From Dirofilaria immitis (Eukaryota; Nematoda; Chromadorea; Rhabditida; Onchocercidae), in the NCBI GenBank assembly GCA_024305405.1, contig JAKNDB010000098.1:2436501-2500500 (forward strand): 64,000 bases of DNA, given 5' to 3'. Positions 1-12,146 of the stretch are shown here, in pieces. Position 1 is the stretch's first letter. Every line of letters starts with the position of its first letter. Both the position numbers and the translations under genes were made by a program. The notes beneath the pieces are model-generated. The model did no database searches and had not been told where the DNA came from. It saw only the letters and a list, made by a program, of their open reading frames with translations.

Positions 1-112
1 ACAAAAATGACCCGTTCTAATTAACGGACTCTAATCAACAACAAATACCCAGCCAAGTTACAATAGACAAAATGACCCGTTCTAATTAACGGACTCTAAT
101 CAACAACAAATA
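1..112. repeat. Two copies of a ~42-bp repeat with internal inverted repeat
   Basis: The same stretch, beginning AATGACCCGTTC and ending AACAACAAATA, occurs at about 7-48 and 71-112, separated by about 22 unrelated bases. Each copy contains the perfect inverted repeat CCGTT...AACGG, which could form a small hairpin. No coding content was seen here. It lies upstream of the first visible hydroxylase exon, so it is probably intronic. Confidence 0.8.
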
Positions 113-253
113 AATTGTCTTTTCCAATTCTGAAAAAAGAGAAAGAAAGAGCTAAAATAAAACAGTACGAATAAATTTTTTCTGAAAAGTCACAATCAAT
201 AAAACTATGTATTCTATAAATTTTAATCAATTCACGCATTTAAAATACTTCAG

Positions 254-1476
254 ATCCAAAATTATGGAATTGGAGGACATTATAAACCTCATTTAGACTG
301 TGCTCTGGTAAGTTTTATCTTTACTGTTGTTCTGTATTTTATCATTATTGTGTTGTTATTTTATCACTATTGTGTTGTTATTTTATCACTATTGTGTTGT
401 TATTTTATCACTATTGTGTTGTTATTTTATCACTATTGTGTTGTTATTTTATCACTATTGTGTTGTTATTTTATCACTATTGTGTTGTTATTTTATCACT
501 ATTGTGTTGTTATTTTATCACTATTGTGTTATTACGTATTAATATGATTTTTATAAGTTTTTTTGCTCAAAATGGACTTCAAATTATAAATTTCAAAAAT
601 TAATAGAAAAATTGGTTAAATGTGTTGCGTTCAAGACAAAAACAGAATTCGAAAATGTATATGTTGGCAATTTGTCATTATTTATCATTTGAAACTTTAA
701 TGATCAATTGATAAGAAATGATCACACTTTCAGAAGGCAAAACAATACTTCGACAAATTGGAAACTGGAAATCGAATAGCTACAATTTTGATCTATGTAT
801 TCACTTCTTTTCGTTTTATTTATTTTCGAATAATTTTTCGTATAACTCAATTCCTCTAACTGAAAATGCTTATACAAGTAATTTTGCTACAGATGACTGA
901 GCCAGAAGTCGGAGGATGGACTGTATTCGCCAACTTGAAAACATCGGTACCATGTATCAAGGTGAGCTATTAAATATTAGATGCCATTAATCACTTAGAT
1001 GCTATTATCGAACAAATGTTTCGGTAAAGAAATAGAATTAGTTAATTTCGAATTCAATTTCATGACTTCCATAATCTACTTCTTTTATGTGATAGATTGA
1101 ATAAGAAAATTTATGGAACAGATGAACAGAATCAATTAAAATATACATCCATTTAAAAACTTTTTAGTTTGATTTAACCTAAGAAAAGTGATGTTAAAAA
1201 TAAGTATTATAGTTTATTTTACGATGTTTCTTAATTAATATATTATTTGAATTTCTACAGAATGCAGCATTATTCTGGTATAATTTGATGCGTAGTGGTG
1301 AAGTAGATATGCGTTCTCGACATGGTTCATGTCCAGTATTAACCGGAATTAAATGGACAGCAATAAAATGGTTTCATGAACGAGGACAGGAATGGCGTCG
1401 ACCCTGTAGTTTGAATCAATTCGATCAAGAACGATATGTGGGTGATTTAGGAGCTTTCAAACGAAATATAGTTTGA
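254..1476 (+). CDS. Collagen prolyl 4-hydroxylase alpha subunit, C-terminal part (5' end outside window)
   Basis: This is the Fe(II)/2-oxoglutarate dioxygenase domain of the ER enzyme that hydroxylates proline in collagen, which nematodes need for the cuticle. Four phase-0 exons are visible: 254-307, 734-796, 893-961 and 1261-1476, all with GT/AG junctions. In order they give NYGIGGHYKPHLD (first iron-binding H and D), TGNRIATILIYM, GGWTVFANLKTSVP, then AALFWYNL, SRHGSCPVL (third iron-ligand His), GIKWTAIKW (2-oxoglutarate-binding Lys) and HERGQEWRRPC just before the C-terminus. All key catalytic residues are present and the frame is intact, so this looks functional. A polyA-like AATAAA lies near 1611. 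It resembles nematode PHY-1/PHY-2 (dpy-18 family), but which paralog is not decided. Confidence 0.95.
330..536. repeat. 22-bp minisatellite in a hydroxylase intron
   Basis: About nine near-perfect tandem copies of a 22-bp unit containing TTGTTATTTTATCAC lie between hydroxylase exons 254-307 and 734-796. Because 22 is not a multiple of three, the array is open in several frames and mimics proteins. Those reading frames are repeat artefacts. Copies differ by at most one or two bases, so the array is probably young and length-polymorphic. Confidence 0.95.
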
Positions 1477-4400
1477 ATATCAGATCAGGAGTCAAGAACA
1501 CTAGGAAAATGAGCAAAAACGCTGAAAACCTACAAATTCAAAACTTTTGAATCAAAAATTGGGGAATCTAAAGAAGGGGAAAATATTTATTTCTGTGAAA
1601 TTTGCGTGAAAATAAAATATTGAAGCATCTATGCAACATGTTCTTTTTGGATTTTTTTGTACTAAAGTCTTAATAAATACAAGCAATCCAGTGTAGTTCT
1701 ATTTTTGTCTAACTTTTGATTTTGTTCTTGTCGCATATATTCTTAACAAATTTGTAAATTTTCACAAAGTATTCGATAATATTGAGAAAAAATTAAATAC
1801 AACGATATACATTCTTTAATTTTTGGTTCATTTTGATCTTCCATTCGAAATCCATCTACCAACAATCTATCCTTTATCACTCATATTAAATTCATATCTT
1901 ACATATCTAATCTTGTTTATAATATGAATATCTTTAATTATCTTCAATTTTCTTGAGTTTGAAATTGATTTCAGGTTAAGATCAACTCGCTTTATTATGA
2001 AATGTCATAATATATATACTGATGATCATACATAAAGTATAAATTAAGTTAATATGAGGTTACATAAAAACGATGATTCAAGCTGATCATAAGCTCTTCC
2101 ATAGTAGGTCAAACTGTCAACAGGAATTTTATTATTTTGTTCCACTTGCAATTTGGATTATGTTTTCTAATACACAATATCTTTTTTATTATTTCACCCC
2201 GCCACTGCTATTCGTCCATCTCTCATTTGTTTTGTCAGTTTAGAATTTAGCAAATGTAATTAATGTTATTTTATAGGCAACGATAGTGATTATATAAGTT
2301 TTTTCTTATATTTTCTATATCACTCATCTACGTTATACAATAATACGATGATGCTTGCAAAAACAGTTATCCATATATTAATTTTATAATGATACTATCG
2401 GTATATATGATGTTTAGTATGTTAATGACAGCAAGGCTTAGTAGTGCTTTGGGGAGTTTGTAATATATGTATAAAATGCAGGTTTAGAATGATTCTATCA
2501 GCGCATTCCCGTTATGCGTTTATCAGACCCTTTCTTATTTAATCCACATAATACTGGAAATTTTATAGAATCCGTTCCATATAGTACAATATGCGTGACT
2601 TGATAAGGAAGTTTAATGACTAGGATTGATCAAATTTTGCTGTTGTGAATTTATTGTTTTTTCTGAAAACTTCCGAGTCAAAAAGCATAACTGCTAATTT
2701 TTAATTGACTTGTACTTTATAGCGATATTTGATAATAAATCAGCTGTTCCATATTTTCTGAAGAAATTGAGCATTTTTTTCGTAGATTTAATTCAAATTG
2801 CAACGCAATTGCATAATATTTTGATAACAATAATTGATTAGGGAATATTTTCTTCATTCAAATCGCTAATTTAGGAAGATTAATAATAATTTGATTCTCA
2901 TTATTCGTCTCGAAATTTTGGATAAAGGGTAAGCAAATTTAATATCTCGTTTTATGGAATGAATGAAAATTGAGATATTTCAATTCTAATGACATATTCA
3001 TCACATATGTAGCAGGATTTGTAAATTTCTGAACAAATTGCATATCGATTTTGAAAACGATAAAAATGATTTTCATCTGAGTTAAAAGTTTTGAATAAAA
3101 AAAAAAGAAAAAAAACGAAACAAAATATCATTTATTAATAAAAATAGTTGAAGCGTTCACTTTTCTACTTGTTAGAAAATTTATTAAATTTTTCACAATT
3201 TTGCAAAAAAAAAAGAAAGAAATAGAGAAATTAAATATAGTTCACCTGAGTAAATTAATTATTTCAGTCGTCATGCGTTGAATAATAATAATATGTCTTC
3301 TTTAGACATTTTCACTAAAATTCATTAATGACAGAGCTAATTTGTCATTTATTTCATTCGAATTATCGTCACTATCCCATCTTTTATTCTTTATTTATGT
3401 GGTAAAGAGAATTTTACTTAAATAGAGAACATAAAAATATTGTTAAATGTTGGATAATGGGAAGAATTGAAATAGAAAAAAAAAGAATGAAAGAATAGGA
3501 AGTGATATTACAAGGCATTAGGTTTTTGAGGTCTGCAATGTGAATATTTCAAATTTACCATTCGTCCATTCGATAACGCTTGAATACTTCTTTTCGTCAT
3601 GAAAACCCAATCTCTATATCTGAAATCAAAGTTTTCAATTTGGTTTAGAAATTTCTGAAAAGTCTTTAAAAGTGCAATGATATAGAAAATTTCAAGTTAT
3701 ATCTGAACCAGTTTTAATATAAAAATTATTTGCAACATTTCTGCCTGCAGCAAATGACAAAGAACTGAAACGAATTTATCCGGAAATTGTTTATAATCAA
3801 TGAAGAGGTTATTTCCTGAATTGTTTTATTCTAATAATGAAATATCAAAACTTATTCTGGAAAACCTGAAAAAATTTAGGAAATTTTGAAAATATTTTAG
3901 TAATAAATATTATGTTGTTAAATATAAATTTCTAATTTATCATAAATGTTTCTACTATTACGACAATCCTATTAATTGACTATTATGATAATTCTATTAA
4001 TTAATTATACGTCAATTGAAAATTGTCGAAAAATCAAATAGTTCAATTACATTTTTCAACTATGGGGCTTAATTTGCCGCAAATGATTACGCGCTTACTC
4101 AATAAACTTAACAACTCGTATTGGTTTTGAAGTAATCCGAAATCTTGAACCGTTGAATTTTTCATCATTTCGTTCACCAAAATAGCTATTAATAATTCAG
4201 TCGAATATTATATTGTTTATTAAGCTTTAAAAAACACTTTTATTTCAAAATATTGTATCTGATACCTTTCATAACTTCTAATAAAATTGATCCACTCGAA
4301 CAAAGTAATTTACTTTGTCGTATACCTGAATAATTTCAAATTTATATATATTAAATAAATTTAAATTAAAATATTAAGGTCGAGATCAAAAAAGTTAATA

Positions 4401-4672
4401 AAGCATTATTCAACTATACATTTAACTCGTCTCATCAATTATACAACCATATAAAATGTAAGATGCGGAAGCTTAACTAAAAATAACAAGAAACATAATG
4501 TTTCAAATGAGAAATGTTTTTGCTGAAAAATTGAAAAATTGATTCAACGGTTTTTTTTTTTTTTATAATTATATGATCAATCTTGCTTACCAATGCGAGT
4601 AGATATTAAATTTGTAGTTGCCGAGAATTCAGTCTTTCATTATAATATTTTATAATTATTAAAAACTCATAA
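1477..4672. other. Intergenic, no gene recognised
   Basis: AT-rich DNA after the hydroxylase stop. Apart from the polyA-like AATAAA near 1611, I see homopolymer runs and scattered short ORFs below 60 codons. I recognised no splice-bounded coding segment, RNA gene or transposon. Confidence 0.6.
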
Positions 4673-4876
4673 TCGGGTCCCAATTCTATTTTGAAGCTAC
4701 TACAGAACTGTTTCTCTTTTCTTGGATTTTCGCCGAATTAAGTAATTTTAGTAGTTAAGAACCATTTGGATTGCTTTGTGTGACTTCCATACTTGGTTAA
4801 AGATTGAATTGAGATCGCAGTCTTTTTTTTTGCAGAATTCGAAGTTTATTATTGTTTATAAAAGCGGGTGCTCTTT
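4673..4876. repeat. Outer inverted block, left copy
   Basis: This stretch reappears as reverse complement at 20995-21201 with only a few differences. It starts at TCGGGTCCCAATTC and ends near AAAGCGGGTG. Between it and the long left arm lies the ATPase/18S chimera. Between its partner and the right arm lies about 1 kb of different sequence. The pair shows that the palindrome once extended further or was interrupted after it formed. Confidence 0.85.
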
Positions 4877-4950
4877 AACTTTAGATCAAAAATTTGATTA
4901 TTTCAAATTCCGTTAGGCGTTAGATTCATCTAGAAAAAAATGGAAATCAC

Positions 4951-5079
4951 GTCATTTACGGCAGCCACTTTACCGCTCTGTATATAATTGTTGTAGGCAA
5001 GTCCAATTGTTCGTAAGCCATCTGATACCATTGGTTCGATAACATTTCTTATTATTTCTTTCCGTTGCTCATCATCAAA
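4951..5079 (-). pseudogene. Plasma-membrane Ca2+-ATPase exon fragment
   Basis: On the minus strand this encodes DEQRKEIIRNVIEPM then DGLRTIGLAY, the hallmark of the nucleotide-binding region of plasma-membrane calcium pumps. The segment ends at a possible donor (GAC|GTGATT) but has no acceptor. Instead its 5' side runs straight into antisense 18S rRNA sequence at about 5080. No other pump exon is nearby. I read it as a captured fragment of about 129 bp, not a working gene. The open frame that spans the junction is chimeric and not a real protein. Confidence 0.75.
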
Positions 5080-5389
5080 TGGTGACTCCAAATAGCTATG
5101 GCTGATCGCATGGTCTTGTACCGGCGACATATCTATCAAGTGTCTGGCTTATCGACTTTCGATGGTAGTTTATGTGCCTACCATGGTTGTAACGGGTAAC
5201 GGAGAATAAGGGTTCGACTCCGGAGAGGGAGCCTGAGAAACGGCTACCACATCCAAGGAAGGCAGAAGGCGCGCAAATTACCCAATCTCAGAATGAGGAG
5301 GTAGTGACGAAAAATAACGAGACCGTTCTCTATGAGGCCGGTTATCGGAATGGGTACAATTTAAACCTGTTAACGAGGATCTATGAGAG
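5080..5389 (+). pseudogene. 18S rRNA gene fragment (~310 bp)
   Basis: The plus strand reads as an internal part of the 5' half of eukaryotic small-subunit rRNA: GGTGACTC, GCTGATCGCATGG, TATCTATCAAGTGTCTG, TTTCGATGGTAG, TACCATGGTTGTAACGGGTA, GACTCCGGAGAGGGAGCCTG, AACGGCTACCACATCCAAGG and finally GAGGATCTATGAGAG. It stops there and the palindrome arm begins one or two bases later. Substitutions at otherwise near-invariant sites (GGCAGAAGGCGCG for GGCAGCAGGCGCG, AACCTGTTAACG for AACCCGTTAACG) mark it as a dead orphan piece. GC content is far above its surroundings. Confidence 0.93.
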
Positions 5390-7240
5390 ACAAAACATAA
5401 AATAAAAAAGCTTTATCTTGCCAAAACCACATACAAATTCGTTACCATTACTAACCAAAGTTATAGTAAACGATATATTAGTTATTTCTATACTTATTAC
5501 ATATTACTTATTACACACAAAAATAAAATAATTTCCTATTTTACATTCATCCCAGAACTGATTCGAATTTTTGCACAACTATTTTTGAATCAAAATAATC
5601 TATTTCATATTATATACTGCATATGAATGAAGAGAAATCATACATTCAATTAGGCTTTCAAAATTATATTTAAAAAATGACGCAGTACAAAGATAGTATA
5701 TAAAAGTAAACATCACAAAGGTTACCCTTCACTCATTTATTTATCAATGTCTCTAAACTTATCATCAATGAATTATCTTAACTTTCAAGCTATAATGTAT
5801 TATGTAACGCGAGTAATAGTAAATATATCTATATTCAAATATTTCTAAATAAATGAACGGAAGGAAAATAATTGATTTAGATATAGTTAACAGCAGTAAT
5901 ATTTCTTATCCAAGTAATATTTAACAAATCATTCAATCGTTGGCATTTTTGATGGTAAGTTTATTCTGATAGGATTTTTAAGAATTTTTTACAAATTTAA
6001 TAAAATATAAATCCAACGAAATTATGATAAAATTCATCATCATGCTGGAATGCATATTAAGAAAAACTACGACATTTTTTAATTTTAGAAGATTTATTGA
6101 CAAACGATAATCAAATAAAAAGTATGGATAATTTTCGAAAATTTTATTTATAACAGAAAAGTTAAAAGAAATAACCTATTTATTCCGAACGAAATGGCAG
6201 AATATGAACGAATAGACATTGATGCAACATGTTATTGTAGAAATGTGCATAAATTCACAGAGCTGATCTTTTTCTGATCATATCATCAGTATGGCAGTCC
6301 ATTTGATGGTAGAATAAATCGACACGTAGCACTTACTCCAATTGATATCTGAAATTCAAAGATAACAAATTTTTAAAAATGATCGATTATTTCCAACGAA
6401 TCAAATTCAATTGATTGAAAAGAGCATTTATATGCAAGTATGTTGATCTATGGCTTGATAATCTATTTCAAATTTAAGAAATTCGGAGAAAAAATTTTGA
6501 CATTACAGACAAGATCGAGCAACGCATAGTTTAGCATGAATGATAAAGAAGTATAGTTGGATAAACGGAATTAAAAGAAAAGTAGTTGAAATGAGCGAAA
6601 AATGAAGGTAATCAATATTATTTGTTCAACATTATTATCTTCTAAGAAATTTTGAAATTTAGCAGAATTTAGCAGAATCTCTCTCAAAAGAATAAAACGA
6701 ATAATAGAGAAAGTGGCAAAATAGTAGCGTAGTTTGGGGTATCTATTCTCGCCATCTCGAATCTATCATTATTAAATTATCAGTTAAAATGATTTGTTGC
6801 TTATTCATTCAAATTTCAAAAAGTTGATGCTCTGATAAGCTTTGTCCAATTATTAGACAATATATCCAATACTTTTGAAATGCAAAAAGAAGTTATAAAT
6901 ATTTGATACTTTAACAGATTTAAGCAATAAATATGTTCAGAAAGTTGCTTTCTTCATGTCAATTGTCGTAAAGTTTTAAAGTGTTAATTTGGAAGCAATT
7001 CATATAATGCAAGTTAATTGAATAAAGTTTTTATCCTGATAAAGTTTAAAAAATTTTTATTTAAAATAAATCATCAATGTAAACTTTCAGTTGGAAAAAA
7101 ATATTTTCATTTCTTTTAATAATAATAATATTTTGATAGAAAAATTCATAAAAAAGCTACAGCTAAATCAAATATCTTTTGTTTCCATATTCTCTCAAAA
7201 ACAAGAAAAAAAGACGCATCTGTTCAATTGTAAACTGAAA

Positions 7241-7585
7241 TATCGTATATAAACGAATCAGATGCAGATAAACCTACGAATCAGATGCAGATAAACCTAT
7301 CTTCAAATTTATTATTTTCATTACTTTTTTAGATAAAAACCTAATTGATCCCATTTAATTAGCAACAATTTCTTTTCTTTTAAATTTACTGAATCGTTTC
7401 TTTTTCCAGAAAAAAAAATACTTTATAACAATTTTACGTAAGTGATGTGATGAATGCATAGTAAGATGGATTACTATTTAAAAACAATTTATTTCATTTC
7501 TTCTCAATAAATAAGATATCGTTTCTTCTCAATAAATAAGATATCGTTTATCGTTTCTTCGCAATAAATAAGAGGTGAATAAGTG
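7241..7585. repeat. Short tandem repeats upstream of the secreted-protein gene (left arm)
   Basis: Two copies of a 24-bp unit (ACGAATCAGATGCAGATAAACC) occur at about 7252-7299. About three copies of a 27-bp unit (TTTCTTCTCAATAAATAAGA) occur at about 7494-7576. Both are mirrored in the right arm near 18057-18113 and 17785-17870. Confidence 0.8.
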
Positions 7586-7724
7586 AATAAGGAAAACTGT
7601 GAAAATTATAAGCAAAATGAATAATAATTGACCCAAAAATTTTTTTACTATCATTGTGTAAAGATTACATATTATTAATTTTATTCAAAAATCACTGTTA
7701 TATTTATATAATTAATGCTATTTG

Positions 7725-7733
7725 ATTTTTAGA
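7725..7733 (+). promoter_or_regulatory. Candidate trans-splice acceptor
   Basis: GATTTTTAG ends at 7732, nine bases before the start codon of the secreted-protein gene, with no open frame upstream. That is where nematode SL1 addition would be expected. It is mirrored in the right arm near 17630. Confidence 0.5.
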
Positions 7734-7741
7734 AAGAAAAA

Positions 7742-8827
7742 ATGAACAAACTTTTCATATTTCTTGGTTTAGTGCTTCTTTTTGTTTCATCATTTTCCGC
7801 ATCAGAATCAGAATCAGAGGTAATTTTCTTCAGTTTTAACTTTCCCAATTCATTAGTTACTGAAACTATTAAATTGGAAAAATTTTTAAAGTTTTGTTAA
7901 TTATATTAAATTAAAAATGATCAACAATAGATATAGTGATAAATCGAGGAAGATAAAGAATATAAGTTGAGGAAAAAATGCGATGGAAAAGTATATTGCT
8001 TCGTGGATCACAAATCAGATCATATTCAAACTACTTTTTCGGTTATGATTTTCATTTTGTACGATATAAAATATTTTTACGATTTCAGGATGTAACTTTT
8101 GAAGAAAGTGACGAAGATTATGAAGAAGATGAAGATAATTCAGAAGATCAGAACAATCAATCAAACGAGCATGACGATCATGCAACTGAAGATGATGAAT
8201 ATGTAACTAAAGGAGAATTTGTTGAAAGTGATGGCAAGTAAGTCGTTTCAATTTTTCAATTATTTAAATTCCTAAAAAATACTTCAATTCATATTCAAGT
8301 TATCTCCACTTTAGCTTTTTATGAATTTTATCATCCATCTTCTAACACTAATTTGTTACTTTTTTTTCGTTATAATATTTTTCAGATTTTCTCGGAATCT
8401 TTCTTTCACTTAAATAATGTGCCTCAGAAAAGTAACTTTCTTAATGAATCTAAACGACTTCCATTATGACTTGATTCTATAGTGTTTTATCTCAACTTAC
8501 TATTGCAGGATGAAACATTGTGAAAGTCATGAAGCTTGTTACGATCAACGTGAACCACAATCATGGTGTATACTGAAACCGCATCAATCTTGGACGTAAG
8601 CAAATTTGATCATTCTAATATAGAAAAATTAGTTGGATAAAGTTTAGAATTTTTGGTATGTATAAAAGTTTTTCAAAAATTTTCTAGCAAAAGAACTTTT
8701 GTTTTAGACAAAGAGGTTGTTTCTGCGAATCAAAAAACATGCATGCGTTATCGAACGAAAAAGTGGCGACAAGTTGGAATATTCGTATTGCTCACCCCGA
8801 AATAACTGGCAGTGTTCATATGATTAA
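7742..8827 (+). CDS. Secreted acidic cysteine-rich protein, left-arm copy (one-base frameshift in last exon)
   Basis: Not a named family to me. Exons are 7742-7819, 8089-8237, 8509-8595 and 8708-8827, with matching phases. Exon 1 is a clean signal peptide (MNKLFIFLGLVLLFVSSFSA). Exon 2 is highly acidic (EESDEDYEEDEDNSED) with His/Asn/Gln. Exons 3-4 form a compact 8-cysteine domain: CESHEAC, QSWC, RGCFC, then AC, SYC and WQC in the next frame. After RGCFCESK the Cys-bearing frame continues only if the A6 run at about 8731-8736 had one more A. As read, the tail is ALSNEKVATSW... and loses three cysteines. A TTTTTAG acceptor lies 9 nt before the ATG, suiting spliced-leader trans-splicing. Probably an excreted protein; function unknown. 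Confidence 0.8.
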
Positions 8828-10200
8828 TAACCTATAATTCCTTTCAGTAACTAACATTTTAAAGTATTTGTAATGTATTCTGATTTTTTTTTAAATACAT
8901 TCTGTCACACTCAATAATGTGAAAGCACGCAAAACAGTAGCAACGGTAATAATTTCAATGAAGCAAACTATAATAAGCTTTTTTTTTTTTATAAATATAT
9001 ATCATTGATAATGCTAAAAAGAAGGCATACGCTCATATATTTTTTCATTACATAATGATCCAAATAATTAACTAACGTTTGAACAAAATTAAATCAAATC
9101 AACTAATGTTTAGTTTAAGTTTTAATACAAAATGTTAGAGAATGAAAAGCGACAACTTTTATGGAATTTAAAGCTGAAATTGTTATTAATACTCCTTCTG
9201 ATGAGAATGTATATTCTGAAGTTGAATAAGTGACTTAAAAACGAATATATATGAAATTATATAAGTAGAATGATATTATTGTGATGAAAAAAAGATTCCT
9301 ATTATGTACTTCTTCATCAACTGGTACAAGCGAAAATTGCAATTGCTGAATTTTGGTATAATAAGAAAAGAATGAATTTCAACTGATCTATTTTCTAGTT
9401 ATATAATTCTCAACTCTAATTTAAAAATATTTGAAGCGAATTCATTGAAAAGAAAACACAAGAAACTCATGTAATACATATATAATTGATTTGGAGATTT
9501 GATTCGAAATAAATTAGCTTATAAGGATGAGTAATTACAAGGATGAGTAATATTCGGTTGTATCGAATACAATCAATGTTAAAATTTACTTACTCATAAC
9601 AAACTTCAAATATGATCAATCAATCTTCTGGTCATGCAAAGGAATTATTTTGATGAAGATTTGCATAACACTTTGAACAAAAAAATTTGAAATTGCTGTC
9701 GGTATATTATGGAGAAAAGTGTTAGTTCTTCATAATGCAAGAAAATTGTTCACATATCTGCGAAACTTTTCGCATATTCAAAACAATTTATTATAGCGCA
9801 GAGGATTATATATGAAAGATTAAATTAATTAATGTTTCCGGAAAATAGCGTGACCTTGTTGAAAGCCAATTCATATGAACACTCTAAATCAAAAATTTTT
9901 TATGTAAAAATCGAATTTTGATAGTGAGTATTCTAATGAAAAAAAAAAATGAAGTTACCTACAATTCATCAAATAAACAGATATTTCAAGTAGCAGATAA
10001 TTTTCTTCAAATGGTTATTACACTTTCTACAAAATTTTTATAGAAATAATGTTTTCCCTACCCACATTATTCGTCAAATTAAATTGCTCGTAAAATAGAA
10101 AGTTTAAGTTGAGTTTTGTTAAGAATGAGTATGTTAACAGCAAAAGATTCAAGGAATTTTAAAAATTGCTGAAAGACAATTAATACGCAAATATCTGGCA

Positions 10201-10317
10201 TTAGTCAGATTCTGAAATCACTTCTGTTTCTTGAAGTTTTAAAACTTGTTCTTCTATCGGTTCTTCCGAATTCTCCTTAACCGTTAATTTCCTATGATTC
10301 GATCTAATTTTTTTCAT
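10201..10317 (-). CDS. Short charged ORF or last-exon remnant at the left arm edge
   Basis: The minus strand reads MKKIRSNHRKLTVKENS and goes on through a Glu/Lys-rich stretch to EVISESD and a stop, 38 residues. Codon use looks coding (CGA, ACG and CCG present) and the segment stands out from its AT-rich surroundings. It ends 17 bp from where the left palindrome arm begins and has no copy beside the right arm. There is no clear acceptor just upstream. It may be a small gene or the 3' end of a gene cut by the rearrangement. Product not recognised. Confidence 0.3.
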   Translation of the reverse strand: MKKIRSNHRKLTVKENSEEPIEEQVLKLQETEVISESD

Positions 10318-11024
10318 TTTAAATCATCGCATTATAGTTTTCATAGATGGCATCAATAATCGTTAGACATTGCATTCTGCTGTGTTCAATATAACTGTTC
10401 TTAAAATATTTTTTGTTTGAGATTTCCGAAAAGATTCATATCAGATATTTTAATTTCTAATAAAATTTGATTGCTATTAGTTATTGTAATTTTTTACTTT
10501 GAAGAACAATTAGTTTAATAACGATTGAACAAAAAATATTGGAATTTCCGCTGTGAAACATTATATTTATGGTGAGAAATATGAATAACTCTTTACCAAT
10601 CTACTTTTTTCTCATAACGAATAACTGTTGAGTATAAAATTTGCCTTAACGATCGTTGAAATTTCGTTTAACTTGAGTTTAATAGATATATACGATGATT
10701 TTGTCGTATATATTTCTCTAATCATAGATATGATTATGAATCGTCTACGTTTGTCTCATCATAGATATGCATTATGACCCGTAATATAACAATGATATTC
10801 ATGTTTTACAAGAGCAGTACATTTTGAACTTTCACAAGACTTAACTGCCGGGAATTTTTTATATGTCTTAATAAGTTTCGTCGCTCGACGCGAATATCGA
10901 AGTTAGTCAGTACCAAGAAATAAATGATTAAGAGGAACCAATAGCATAGGAAATAAGAAGCGTTATAAGACGGCAGCGACTGCAATAGAAACAAAGGACA
11001 ACAATAACAAAGGCACTATTTTAA

Positions 11025-11700
<676 letters not shown>

Positions 11701-12146
11701 TAGAATTCTACTGACAGTCACATTGATATTACAGAGATAAATTTATTTGAAAAAATTTACATAAATCTACGATTTTCGATGAGGCTATGAAAAAGTTTTC
11801 ATTACTTCATAAAACATTTATAATATTCAAAATTAACAAACTCGTATTTTATTCTATAAATCGTTTTCATCGCTGTATTTAGAGAATAAAAGATTCCCAT
11901 AATTATGCAAAAAGATTAACGGTATTATAATTCTCTGGCCATAGATCGCATCTTTACAGAAATTGTTTAAAATCAGTCTCTAAATAACTTTCCAAATCAG
12001 TATAACATTTATTACGTGCTATAGTTCACTGTGCTTTGATTTATATATTTCATGAAAAAATCTCCAGAATATTTCCAAGAATTCTATACCAAATTCTATT
12101 CCATATATTAACTGCTACCATTTGTCCGTGGGAATTGATTGCGAAA

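Larger units (their letters stand above)
5391..10184. repeat. Left arm of 4.79-kb inverted repeat
   Basis: The whole stretch recurs as reverse complement at 15181-19974. Left and right positions sum to about 25362-25365, so there are only a few one-base indels. The arm carries a complete four-exon secreted-protein gene plus flanks. Differences seen by eye cluster in the outermost ~700 bp. The inner ~4 kb looks almost identical. Confidence 0.97.

Noticed and set aside
327..603. Three overlapping Leu/Tyr/Cys-rich open frames
   Set aside because: They are translations of the 22-bp minisatellite inside a hydroxylase intron.
718..900. 60-codon plus-strand ORF
   Set aside because: It is an off-frame reading over two real hydroxylase exons and their intron.
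10806..10994. 62-codon minus-strand ORF preceded by TTTCTATTGCAG
   Set aside because: It has an acceptor-like site and higher GC, but no homology, no donor in a sensible place and no partner exon.
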